NCBI GenBank assembly: GCA_039602395.1
Contig: JBCNJP010000018.1
Coordinates: 806,001 to 870,000, forward strand
Direction of reading: 5' to 3'
DNA from: Deinandra increscens subsp. villosa
Lineage: Eukaryota; Streptophyta; Magnoliopsida; Asterales; Asteraceae
DNA length: 64,000 bases
Below the pieces are notes generated by a model. The model was not told the origin of the DNA, did no database searches, and saw only the letters and a program-made list of their open reading frames with translations. Positions 11,216 to 21,126 of the stretch are shown in pieces (position 1 is the first letter of the stretch; each line of letters starts with the position of its first letter). Both the position numbers and the translations under genes were made by a program.

Positions 11216-13213
11216 TTGGCCAAAGTAAATCAATTGCATTTTTTAGGGTATCCCGACAGTGTGAAAGAATACCGCCTATGGAGACTTGATGACTTAAAAC
11301 CAAAGATTATCGTAAGTCGTGACGTTGTCTTTAACGAAAAACAAATGTATAAAGATACGTTGAGGGTACCGGTTCACCAAACAAAGAAGAGCACATTGAG
11401 CTTGAGGTAGAATTGGGTGGCGACATTACCAAAAGACAGCCAAAAACAGAACCAAATTCTAAAGCGAAAGATAGCGAAGATACGGAACATGTTCAATAAC
11501 ATGTGCAAAATGACTATATTCTCGCAAGGGATCGAACCAGAAGAATCGCCTCAACCCCGGTTCGATAGCGAGACGAAAGTAATATGGCGGCATACACTTT
11601 CGCGATAGCGTAATAGGAAGATCTGAATTAACCGATATCATATGAGGAGGCCGTAGATTCTGTTGACAAAAACAGATGGTTACAAGCAATGGTTAAATAA
11701 ATGGAGTCCCTGAAGAAAAACAACACGTGGGTTCTTGTTGATAGACCAAAGGACCAAAAACTTATAATTTTTAAGTGGTTGTTTAAGATTAAAGAAAGCA
11801 TCGATGGTGTACACGGTCCAAGGTATAATGTAAGATTGGTGGCTCGGGTACACAAAAGGTAGGGATCGACTATAATGAGGTATTTTCTCTGCTTGTTCAT
11901 CATACGTCCACTAGATTAATTCTTACTTTGACCGTGTAAGGATCGAAATATACAGATCATTTAATACACAAGCCACAAATTATTCCCTTACAGACCGCAT
12001 GCATGGATTATGAATTGGAACAATCAGACGTGAAGATGACGTTTTTGCAAGGGAATCTAGAGGAAACTATATACATAAGGCAGCCTCTCGGGTTAGAAGA
12101 AGGTGGCGAAGATAAGGTATTGTTTGTTGAAGAAATCATTATACAGTTTAAAGGAATCCTCGAGGAAATGGTACAAAAGATTTGACACACACATGCAAAG
12201 GAACAATTTTTCACCTAGCAACTATGAAAATTGCGTATATTTTCGGAAATATTCACGATATGAATATATATACTTATTGTTTTGCGCCGATGATATGTTG
12301 ATTGCATGCAAAAGCCAGAAAGAGATTGATAATACCAAGAATATATTGAAGAAAGAATTCGATATGAAGGTGCTAGGACCGACTCAAAAGATTCTAGGTA
12401 TGGAGATTCAAATAAATAGGGAGGACAAGATCCTCATGTTATCACAAAAGGGCTACATTTAAAGATCCTAGCTAAATATAGTTTGGAGCAAGGTAAGGAG
12501 GTAAGTACTCCTTTAGGAGCTCACTTTAAATTGTCATTAAAGGATTGCTCAAGGAGTGATTAGGAAATAGAGAAGATGACTAAAGTGCCATATACAAATA
12601 CAGTAGAAAGTTTGATGTACTTAATGGTTTGTACGAGACCGGACATCGCATACGCGATAAGTATTGTTAGTAGGTATTTATCAAATCCGGGGGAAATCAT
12701 TGGGAAGCGGTTAAATGGTTGCTTCGGTATTTAAAAGGCTCGTCCAACATAGGTTTAGTGTACGGATTGGATGAAGGAAGCCATTAAGATGTAAATGAGT
12801 TTGTCGACTTAGATTATGCGAAGTATTTGGATAAGGGAAGATCAATAACGGGTTACGTTTTTATTGTTTAGGGATGCCCGGTAAGCTGGAAAGCGACGTT
12901 ACAAAATATCGTGGCTTTGTCAACCATGGAATCAGAGTACGTGGCTCTTACCGAGGCGGTTAAAGAAAGCTTGTGGATGAAAGGGTTCCTGATTAAACTT
13001 GGAGTAAACTTGAGGATGGTGGTTGTTAAATGTGATAATCAAGGGGCCATTCATTTGTCAAAGAATCAAGTGTTTCACGAGAGGACCAAGCACATTAACG
13101 TGAGGTTACACTTCATTCGTGAAGTGGTCGAGTCAAAGGGAATTGATGTGGTCAAAGTTGGTACTGAGGAGAATGTCGCCAATGCTTTTACTATAGTTGT
13201 TACGGGGTCCTAA
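11216..13213 (+). pseudogene. Ty1/copia pol remnant: integrase C-terminus, RT, RNase H
   Basis: The first segment (11216-11410) is the integrase C-terminal region (FLGYPDSVKEYRLWRLDD, then SRDVVFNEKQMYKDT). RT follows across several frameshifts and stops: NTWVLVDRP at about 11730, QSDVKMTFLQGNL at 12026, KKSLYSLKESSRKWYKRFD at 12120-12190. The active-site block reads CADD instead of YVDD (about 12280), and LGMEIQINR follows. RNase H shows ESEYVALTEAVKE, KCDNQGAIHLSKN and RTKHINVRLHFIRE (12930-13120), while the first acidic motif is decayed (VDLDYAKY). The element is dead by mutation. Its gag half is missing to the left, where another copia LTR begins. Confidence 0.85.
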
Positions 13214-13276
13214 GCTCAAGTATTGCAGGAGATCCTCAATGTGGGGTTTATCTAAAGTTAGGAATATGGTAGAGTT

Positions 13277-13600
13277 TGTTGGCTAATAAACTCTCGGTGC
13301 ATGGGACTCTTACGATTTGCATGGAGCCGGCGGAATAAATTAGTTTATTATTTTGTATTCTCCAATTTAGATGATTATCCAAGTAGATTGGGGTTACCTT
13401 ATTATTTTATTATCTGGAATAGGGAGCCTTATTGGGTTAGGTTTCTAGAGCCCCCCCCCCCCCCCTATATAAAGGGGTGTAGTGGGTTGTAAGCATTCGA
13501 CATTGACAAGTTATCTACACAAACACAAGTTTCCTTTTAGATCTTGTTCTCGATAGTAATCCGCTAGCAAGTCTCGTCCGATCTTTGGTATCTCATAACA
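13277..13600 (+). repeat. 3' LTR of copia pol remnant (about 324 bp)
   Basis: It starts TGTTGGCTAATAAACTC just after the RNase H remnant and ends CTCATAACA, with TG...CA termini. It contains a 15-base C run (13451-13465) directly before a TATATAAA box at 13466-13473, as expected for a U3/R promoter. The 5' partner is absent, so boundaries rest on position and termini only. Confidence 0.6.
13466..13473 (+). promoter_or_regulatory. TATA box in copia 3' LTR
   Basis: TATATAAA follows a C15 run and precedes GGGGTGTAGTGGG. The position inside the LTR fits the retrotransposon Pol II promoter. Confidence 0.5.
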
Positions 13601-13679
13601 AGTTGTATTTTCTTTATATAGTAACGAGATGTTTACGACCACGCGCGTTGCTGCGGGGTTGAATTTCTATATTGAACGA

Positions 13680-14360
13680 AAGTTAAAAAGTTAAGTGGTC
13701 TAAAACGTAAAAGTTTAAAAGTCTCGTGGTGAAATTATAAAACTATAGAAGTATACTAAAAGCGAAAGTAGAAAATTTAAAAGTTTCGTGGCAAAAGTAG
13801 AAGACAAAAAAACTTAAAACAAAAATAAAAACTTTAAAAGTTAGAGGGTTAAAAAGTTAAGGAGTATAAAACGTAAAAGTCTAAAAGTCTCGTGGTGAAA
13901 GTATAAAACTATAAAACTATACTAAGTTAAGGGGTATAAAACGTACAAGTATAAAAGTCTCGTGGTGAAAGTATAAAACGATAAAAGTATACTAAAAACG
14001 AAAGTAGAAAAGTTTAAATTTTCGTGGCCAAATTAGAAGAAAACAAAACTTAAAACAAAACAAAAAACTCTAAAAGTTAGAGGGTAAAAAAGTTAAGGGG
14101 TATAAAACGTAAAAGTCTAAAAGTCTTGTAGTGAAAGTATAAAACTATAAAAATATACTAAAAACGAAAGTATTAAAGCTAAAAGTTTTGTGGCCAAAGT
14201 AGAAGACAACAAAACTTAAAACAAAAAAAAGCTTTAAAAGTTAAAGGGTACAAAACATAAGAGTATGAAACATATGTGGCCAAACTAAGAAAACCAAAAG
14301 TTTACTATTTCGTTAAAAAAAAAATTGTAAAAGTTTAAGGGGTAGAAAGTGTCAAAACCC
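13680..14360. repeat. Degenerate tandem repeat array (about 160-bp unit)
   Basis: The motif AAAACGTAAAAGT...AAAAGTCTCGTGGTGAAAGTATAAAAC recurs near 13705, 13868, 13946 and 14107. The motif TTTCGTGGCCAAA...GTAGAAGAC recurs near 13787, 14025 and 14190. Spacing is about 160 bp, with one shortened unit of about 78 bp. It sits directly inside the left end of the gene-capturing element, where subterminal repeats often lie. Confidence 0.7.
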
Positions 14361-14765
14361 TAAAGTGTTATGACCAACTATAAGAAATAAAAAGTATATT
14401 ATTTAACTTCCAAATTTTATTGTTATATATATAAATATTAAATGAGTTAAGTGATTTTAGAGAAAAAAAATATGATTTAATTGTGAGAGTGACATATCAC
14501 ATCTCATATACTCACTTATTAAAATAGTGAGATATATCATAAGAGTATGTTTTAGTTTCTTTAACGCTAATTTTTCACAATACTCCTAAAAAGCACTATC
14601 AATTTGTATTTGTAATGATTTGATTTGTCACCACCCTTAGGGTGGGAGGGGTGAAAGCCTCACTTCCCACACAGATAATTTTCTTTTTTTTAACTCCCGT
14701 AAAGTAAAGATATGCAATGTTTTTTTCTTAATTATATAAATATACAATGCAAATTAGGGTGAATA

Positions 14766-14895
14766 GGAAAGTTTTTGTTTCTTTTAGTTTGACCACCAAT
14801 TTTTTTTTCTTTGTCAAGTTTAGTCCTTAGGAAAGTTTTTGTTTCTTTTAGTTTGACCACCAATTTTTGTTTCTTTGTCAAGTTTAGTCCTTCCT
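14766..14895. repeat. Two-copy direct repeat of about 64 bp
   Basis: A unit starting GGAAAGTTTTTGTTTCTTTT and running through TTTGACCACCAATTTTT to CAAGTTTAGTCCTT occurs twice back to back, nearly identical. Confidence 0.85.
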
Positions 14896-14899
14896 TTGC

Positions 14900-15360
14900 C
14901 AAACGGATTTTTCTAATTGATTGGTCTTGACGGTGGTATATTCTGATTGGTTGAAACACGTCATTGTCTCTCTTCTCACTGTCTCCCTTCTTAAACACAA
15001 TACACGCCTTCCTCTTCTATTTCTTCTCTCGCTCTCTCAAATCGAACAGGCAACAAGGATAAATGGTCAGAGAAGACGGCCGAATTATGGCGGCATTCAG
15101 CTAGCGAGACCATCATCCGCCGGTGTGCGAGCGGCAACCAACGGGATCGTAGATTTGTTTTTGTTGCTCCGTTTTTTAGTGTCGACGCAGTAAACGGCGG
15201 ACTACGGCGATGTTGAAGCGGCTAGGGTTCACGCCAGTCCTTCCTCTTACATGACGAAATCCGGTGTTGTGGTTGTCGATCTCTAGAGGCGCTGACAGGG
15301 AGATGCGGTGACGGAGATTGACGCTGTCGGAGTTACTCCAGCCGGGAAAAACAGGTATTT
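14900..15360 (+). pseudogene. Captured promoter/5'-exon-like sequence
   Basis: GC and pyrimidine content rise sharply: CTTCTCTCGCTCTCTC near 15025 looks like a plant 5' leader. It is followed by GC-rich sequence with GGCGGCATTCAGC and CCGCCGGTGTGCG, then AACAG|GTATTT at about 15353, a plausible 5' splice site. No long open frame and no recognisable protein. I read it as the first exon of a captured gene, identity unknown. Confidence 0.35.
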
Positions 15361-18131
15361 CGTCATACGTTTTCATCGTTTTTATATCGTTGTGATTCTT
15401 AAATGATCAGATTTGTTTGCATGTTCAATTTGTTAGTTCAGATGAGTTCAATTTCATTTCGAATACGTCTCAATCTAGATTACCTGTATCTTCAATTGAA
15501 TTTAGGGCTTTGAGTTGAAATCGTATGTGCGTTGCAAGAAATTTCGATTTGAGATTCCTATTGAGACCACTTCTCGATTCGTCAATCGTTTGCATTGATT
15601 TCATTGTCTTTTGTTTTTGATTTTTTTTTCCGTTTTCGTACATAGGTTTTACGAATCCAGTTTGGTTTACTTAAGATTTGCAGGTTAGATATGAGCCAAT
15701 ACACATTTAAATGTTCGATTCTCTTCAATTTTCTTTCTCTATTTAATCTTCAACTTCTTCTTCATTTATGTTTTTTACTGTCCCTTTCTCTGAATTGAGG
15801 TAGCGTATTTGATTTCTACACTTCTTTTTACCTATGTGCTTTCTTCCATTCATGTATGATTTGTTTTTAGGGCCTTGATGATGGGTATAATTTACTGATT
15901 TCTATTCAGTTTCTTTTTTTTATTGTTGGTTCAATTGTTTTTGTCATTGATGAGGGTTTTTTGGGGCTTTGATGGTGGTTGTATTGTTTTGCATTTTGTT
16001 TGAAGATCACAGGTCGTTTGTAAGTCCTGAATGCAACTGCATGTTTATAACACCACTGTTTCTGCTTCGACATCAAAGTTCAAGTTTCTGCTCCCTCCAT
16101 TGTGAAGGTAACATCTACATTCGCTTCTCCACGATTTTGTGTGTCCCTTTTATTTCTTTGATTGTGATCGATTACATCTGATATCATCCAATATGACTGT
16201 TTTTCAGTTCTTGACGCGATTGTACTCAAAAGATGTTCTTCTGCCAACTATAATCTAAAGGTACAATCTAAAATTAGGATTCGATTGTCTATTCCTCTTA
16301 TTAGATTGTCTGCTCCCCTTATTAGTTTGTTGTCGTTTATACCTGATTTCTTTGACCCATTCTTGGGGAGTCAAATAGTTAATACATATATTACTTACAA
16401 GAAAGCAAAAATCTGAGGATGAACTAGAAAAAAATTTACAGTGTTGTATGTTGAACTTGAATATTGTATACATGTTAAAAACCCAGCGATCAACATGAAC
16501 ATCATGTTTTAACTTCTATATAAAGTGTAGTATGTTTTAGTTTTGTCCAGATGCATCGTGTTCTTACTGGTTTCTATTTTAGTTGTTCCATTTGAAGGTG
16601 CTTCTATTGATTAATAACAAAAGGCTTTACGTTTTTTTGTAGTAATGGTATTAGTATTTCTCTACTCATTTCATTATCTGTTTAGTTGAGGAAGAATATT
16701 GTGTTGTAGCTACAATGTTAAAATGGTTTTTTCTGTTGATGTTTGTTCACTAACTTGATGTATATAGAGGCATAGGAGTGGAGTGGACGATTCACCTATT
16801 GAAGAAAGGAAGCAGAGAGGAGCGAGCAATTCACCCACATGGCATAGTATTCATGAGTAGTAAGTAAATACAAAACAATGGATGATATCTGCAACACAAA
16901 ATTCTACAATTAAAATGAAATACAATCGAACTGTGTTTCTTGCTTTTTGGTGAATGTTGTTCATAGTTTTGGTTGAGTTGGTAGTCGTTTTTACTGCTAA
17001 TTCTCTTCTTTTTTTTGGTTTCCTTTGATATCGTGGTGGTCTTCAATGCTGCAACCCTTCTGACTCCTTCGCTGCTACAACCCTTTTGACTGCCTTCGCT
17101 GCTACTAAGTTTGAGGCTCTTATCCCTTTGGTTTGTGAACATTGAACCCTGTTTTACCTATGTTTCTTTTTTGTTAACCCAATCTTCGTTGGGTTTTAGA
17201 TCTTTGAATACCTGCATGTTTGATTTGTGTATTTGTATTCATCCTCTTAATACTGTTTTGTGTTAGACAAATTTCATCCTTAAATGCCTCATTTTGTATG
17301 CTTTTATATTTGCTCAAAATTTATGTGCTTTTCTGGTCTCTGCAGCTTTGTGGTCACTTATTTTGGTTTTTGTTGAATGTGTTAGGGGAGTACAATAATG
17401 GTTCTCTTCTTTGGTGGTGATATTGTAGTTGGAAGGGTATGTGCTAATTTGTTCTGATTTTTTGTGTGCAGCTACTGGAGTTGATCTGTGGTTGCTATTG
17501 TTGTCTGTGATTTAAGGTTAGTTTCCTGTTAAGTCTGTTTATGTTGGTTTTTGTTGTATGACAGCCTCATGAGGAGATAATTTAGAGTGGTTTGCACGTT
17601 TCTGTTGTACGGTCTTCCACAGGTTTAAACTTAAAACTACTGTAGGGGTTTTTTCATGGGTGGGTTGTTACACTGCCATACACAACTTATACAATAAATA
17701 TAAATGTTGCAGGTGTTCCGACTGGTCCTACGAAGGGAAAGGAATAGTGCAACAGCTACGAACTTAAGGTGAGCCATTTTAAAAAAGCCAAGTAGAAATT
17801 GCGACTGTTGATAGGCATGGTGTACTAAAAACTTAATGTAGTTTTATAAAATGGCTTCCGATATTACTATTATTTGAGGCACGACGAACACAAACCCACA
17901 ATATTACATTCCATATTTACAGTGCAGGTTTATTGGTTTACCTTCACTTTCATACATTGTCAAACAACAATCATGCAGGTGGGTGTTTGCACCCCTAAGG
18001 TCAACCAAATTTAACTTCAATTATGGCAACCTCTGCAAACAAAAAATTAGAGTTAAACAATGACAATTGAGGGGTCTTTTTTTACTTAATTGTACTAATT
18101 TTGATCATGTATTTTATGTTCTGAATATCAG

Positions 18132-18200
18132 GTTATTGGGAAAGCATTGGTCTTTGATGAGATAATTAATTACATTCAGTCGCTACAGCAACAAGTCGAA
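18132..18200 (+). pseudogene. Captured exon: bHLH transcription factor, helix 2
   Basis: A 69-bp exon bounded by CAG| and |GTAAGC encodes 23 residues, including GKALVFDEIINYIQSLQQQ. This is the second helix of the plant bHLH dimerisation domain in the BEE/CIB/bHLH79 type, where GKALxLDEIINYxQSLQxQVE is near invariant. The exon ends after QVE, the usual position in that group. The basic DNA-binding region and first helix were not found upstream, so this is a gene fragment. The frame is intact and splice sites are good. It lies inside the 13622-18875 element. Confidence 0.85.
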
Positions 18201-18260
18201 GTAAGCATACTGTACTTCTCTTTTGTACTGAACAGAGGCTAATTAGGTTGAGTGTGACAG

Positions 18261-18332
18261 TTCTTATCAATGAAACTTGAAGCTGTCACTTCAAGATCAC
18301 TCCCAAGCCCCCAAGGATTTCCTTCAAAAGAT
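18261..18332 (+). pseudogene. Captured exon: bHLH transcription factor, post-domain
   Basis: A 72-bp exon bounded by ACAG| and |GTAAGT continues the preceding exon in phase. It encodes FLSMKLEAVTSR and then a short Ser/Pro stretch ending FPSKD, the segment that follows helix 2 in bHLH79-like proteins. The 60-bp intron (18201-18260) is very short. Together the exons show genomic capture rather than retroposition, because introns are retained. Confidence 0.85.
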
Positions 18333-18465
18333 GTAAGTATGTGTAAGCAAGCATCTTCCATTTGTCAATCTCATTTTTAGTAAATAATTCATCAAGATAT
18401 ATTTTTATGGAAATTAGGATTTTGGTTAAATATGATGATGTTTGGTTATGAACTTATGGGTTCAG

Positions 18466-18564
18466 GTTGATTCTTGGATATGCATATCCAGCTTTTGAGT
18501 GTTTTAAACCCATTGAGAAGCATGGTGCAGGAAATGCAGAACTAAGATTTTGGTGTCAGTATTG
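18466..18564 (+). pseudogene. Captured exon: HVA22/TB2-DP1-like protein
   Basis: A 99-bp exon bounded by TTCAG| and |GTAAGT encodes LILGYAYPAFECFKPIE and, later, AELRFWCQYW. These are the diagnostic motifs of the HVA22 family (TB2/DP1/REEP), ER-membrane-shaping proteins often induced by ABA or stress in plants. The neighbouring HVA22 exons are absent. It is on the same strand as the bHLH exons but from an unrelated gene, so at least two capture events or one chimeric capture are needed. Confidence 0.85.
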
Positions 18565-18965
18565 GTAAGTTTCCTTCTCATCTTCCACGAATTCAAGAAT
18601 TGATAGTTTGACCATTTGATTGTTTGGCGAACTGTCTTTTTAGGATTAGATCAAACCCAGTTTCTTTTGGTTATTAAATGTCACATTTATGAGCTTTACG
18701 TTTCTGTTCCTTCTTCCTTTGGGTGGATTTTGCTTTAGCATTATAAACACATTCACTCTACTACTACTGTGGTCTTTGTCAAGCTTACATTTAGTACTCA
18801 CTTAACATTTTCACTATAACTTAGTCTACAAATTCAACCCCGCGGCAACGCGCGGGGGGGTCATCCATCTCGTTCTATATATATACAATCAGTAACTTCA
18901 CCTAGCAATTAAGCAGCCACCTCAACATATATATCTATAGTTTACAAACATCTGATCATCTGTGA

Positions 18966-19065
18966 CTTTGGTCCGGTGGTATGAGCTTAGTATTACCCAT
19001 TCTCAATGCAGGTTCGAGCCGGGCTTTTAATGTTTTTTTGCCGAGTTGGGTTGGTGTGAGAGAGC
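18966..19065 (+). mobile_element. Possible tRNA-derived SINE
   Basis: TGGTCCGGTGGTATGAG resembles a Pol III A box and, about 45 bp on, GGTTCGAGCCGGG resembles a B box. The following sequence has no tRNA fold. Boundaries and family are uncertain; no target-site duplication was found. Confidence 0.35.
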
Positions 19066-19089
19066 TTCGATTTTTCCTTTTAGACGATT

Positions 19090-19700
19090 TACAGCCCTAT
19101 TGCTATCTTATCTTCCGTAGTTTGTTTCCGTCTTTTCTCTCCTCAACCACATGGTCGTTCTCATTTCCACAGCGCCACCGCCTCCCTCTCAAATCACCCA
19201 CTTTCCATTGCGTCGTCCTCGGGTAACCATCGCATCCTTTTCCATTAGGCTTCTTCATAATTCTTCATATGTCCAACGTTCTATGAAACCCTAAAATAGC
19301 CGTCGCTATCCCCAAACTCAAAATAAAATCACGCATCCCACACTATCAATCAATCTTAGTTAGGCTCTGAAACGTCGACGGCGCCGGAGGCAGAACAACA
19401 TATCATTTGAATGTAGACTTGATGCTCGAACTCTTCGATTAAAGGTAAATTCTTAATCAAAATTAGGGTTCTTTTAGAACTTTAGAATTTTGTTTGATTT
19501 GTTTATTTAACTGGATTGAATGATTGAATCAGAATTTTCTTTTCTAAAATCTCACCAGAAAACTATATGCCTATATTCTTTGTAGTTTGAGATGATCCAA
19601 GATGGTAAATTGGAGAAATTCATGTCTCAAATGCGTAGTTGCTGTCAGGTGTTTAACTCTTTTTTTCTTTAAAAAATGTCCTATCATCGCTGGCAATTCA
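19090..19700 (+). pseudogene. 5' region of an unidentified gene (fragment)
   Basis: Gene-like composition: a pyrimidine-rich leader, then GACGGCGCCGGAGGCAG near 19378 and AAAG|GTAAATTC near 19446 as a donor site. After an intron, an exon-like stretch at about 19590-19648 encodes MIQDGKLEKFMSQMRSCCQ and is followed by a GTGTTT donor. I do not recognise the protein. No later exons are present, as the half MITE at 19806 follows. It may be a captured or truncated gene. Confidence 0.35.
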
Positions 19701-19805
19701 ACAATATCATAATCCATTGATTTTTGTTGTTCAAATTAATTTAACTTTATGCCTTAACTTTCTTAAGGTTTTTATTTGTTTTTCTTGGATTCACTCTGAA
19801 AATTA

Positions 19806-20007
19806 CGTGGCACCTGACGTGGACTGTTTTCCTCCTACGTGGCACCTGACGTGGCAGTAGGCAACAGACTAACACCGTTAGTAAAAAACTAACGGTCTAT
19901 CATTAGAATCCAATACCCACAAAACTCATATTATTGTGAGGAAATTTCAAAACTCGTATTATTATCCGCCAATAAGGTAAAACTTGTATTATTAAAATCA
20001 ATTTTCC
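19806..20007. mobile_element. Half copy of Mutator-like MITE
   Basis: It matches the right half of the element at 25969-26851: ACGTGGCACCTGACGTGGAC, CTAACACCGTTAGT, and ATTATTATCCGCCAATAAGG through ATTTTCC at 20007. The left arm is missing, so the copy is truncated. Confidence 0.75.
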
Positions 20008-20473
20008 TTAAATAAAACATAATAAAACTTTTAAAACCTAATATTTCCTTTCAATAGTACAAACCGAAAAAGATCAAAATCCGATTTGTTTTCGTTTTGG
20101 TATCGTGTTATTGTAGCCATCAACACATCCTCGTCATTGTCGAAAGTAAGCAATTAGTTGTTATAAATGTTGTCAAACTTTGATAATATTTGCCTCATAC
20201 TCCGTCATTTAGACGATAATCGGTGAATTGTCCGATACTCTTCACACCTTATCATGGTGTGAAATCGCACACTAACATGCTTACAAAAATCTATTGCTGA
20301 TTGTTGAAAATAAACAACGTTGGATGCGTCGATTCATGTTCATACCAACGAAGTTTCTTCGGGTGTACTCCATTTCCGGTTGAGAGGGCTTCTATTTATG
20401 TTTGAAGTTTGTAGAGATTTTGTGAGGTGGAATAATGGAAAAAATTTGTGTGTAAAAGGTTAAATGATAGATA

Positions 20474-20476
<3 letters not shown>
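20008..20476. other. Unassigned stretch
   Basis: No recognisable gene. On the minus strand 20277-20372 holds a short frame starting MEYTRRNFVGMNMNRR that I could not place. It ends in a (TA)n tract that hosts the next element. Confidence 0.4.
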
Positions 20477-20520
<44 letters not shown>

Positions 20521-20524
<4 letters not shown>

Positions 20525-20711
20525 GAGGTTCATTGTAGACACTTTCACATGTGAAATAGCTCTTTTTCACATGTGAAATGCTCTGAACAATTAGAAAAAG
20601 TAAAAAAAGAAAAAAATGAAATTATCACAACCACTAGATCAAGAGATCTAATGGTGAAAAAGGGTGTCTACCTGTCTACACTTATGGGGGTGTCTACAAT
20701 GAACTTTTCAC
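20521..20711. mobile_element. TA-flanked MITE, family A copy 2
   Basis: A 191-bp near-identical copy of 718-904, with the complete left end GGGTGAGGTTCATTG and right end CAATGAACTTTTCAC, bordered by (TA)n on both sides. Confidence 0.8.
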
Positions 20712-20866
20712 TATATATATATATATAGTAAGAGATTTTGTTTCTTAAAAAAAATGATGGAAATGGGTGTTGGTTGGATCGGGGTTAGATATTAAATTAT
20801 AAAAATTAATGAATTGATATTGAAAAGCTAGCTAGCTGTTGTGGTGGTGTGAGATTTTTGGGGTCG

Positions 20867-20911
20867 AAGCCGACTGGGGTGGGGTGGGGTGGGGTGGGGG
20901 GGGGGGGGGGG
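20867..20911. repeat. (GGGGT)n and G16 tract
   Basis: Four GGGGT-type units run into 16 consecutive G (20896-20911), potentially G-quadruplex forming. The young copia element inserted directly at its 3' edge and its target duplication is GGGGA. Confidence 0.8.
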
Positions 20912-20912
20912 A

Positions 20913-21126
20913 TATGAAGGTTTAAAGAGGGTAATCGATGAACTGTGTATATTGCTTTCATTCATTGATAATTGACAATATATATACATACAATAGGAGT
21001 ATAAAGAGAAGATAAAGCTGCAAAGCTAACAACCTACTTTGACTATACAAGATAAGGTACAATTGAAATTTAAATATATAAAACACATGTCAAATGGATT
21101 TTGGCGCCTAGCATGTGTTGCTAACA
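20913..21126 (-). repeat. 3' LTR of Ale-type copia
   Basis: 214 bp. In element orientation it begins TGTTAGCAACACATGC and ends CCTTCATA. The RT/RNase H open frame runs 19 bases into it and stops at 21108. Confidence 0.95.

Larger units (their letters stand above)
13622..18875. mobile_element. Gene-fragment-carrying element with inverted GC-rich ends
   Basis: The two ends match in inverted orientation over about 45 bp: the core AATTCAACCCCGC(A/G)GCAACGCGCG and the outer motif ATCTCGTT appear at 18835-18875 and, reverse-complemented, at 13622-13665. Between them lie tandem repeats (13680-14360), a promoter or 5'-exon-like stretch (14900-15360) and exons of two unrelated plant genes, bHLH and HVA22-like, with introns still present. 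This is the hallmark of a gene-capturing transposon. A TIR element (Pack-MULE type) fits the inverted ends; the GC hairpin followed by CTCGTT could instead mark Helitron-like 3' ends. The flanks are TA-rich and I could not fix a target-site duplication. Confidence 0.6.

Noticed and set aside
18835..18875. Certain Helitron 3' end
   Set aside because: There is a GC hairpin, but the terminus reads CTCGTT rather than CTRR-T, and a matching inverted copy lies at 13622, so a TIR element is at least as likely.
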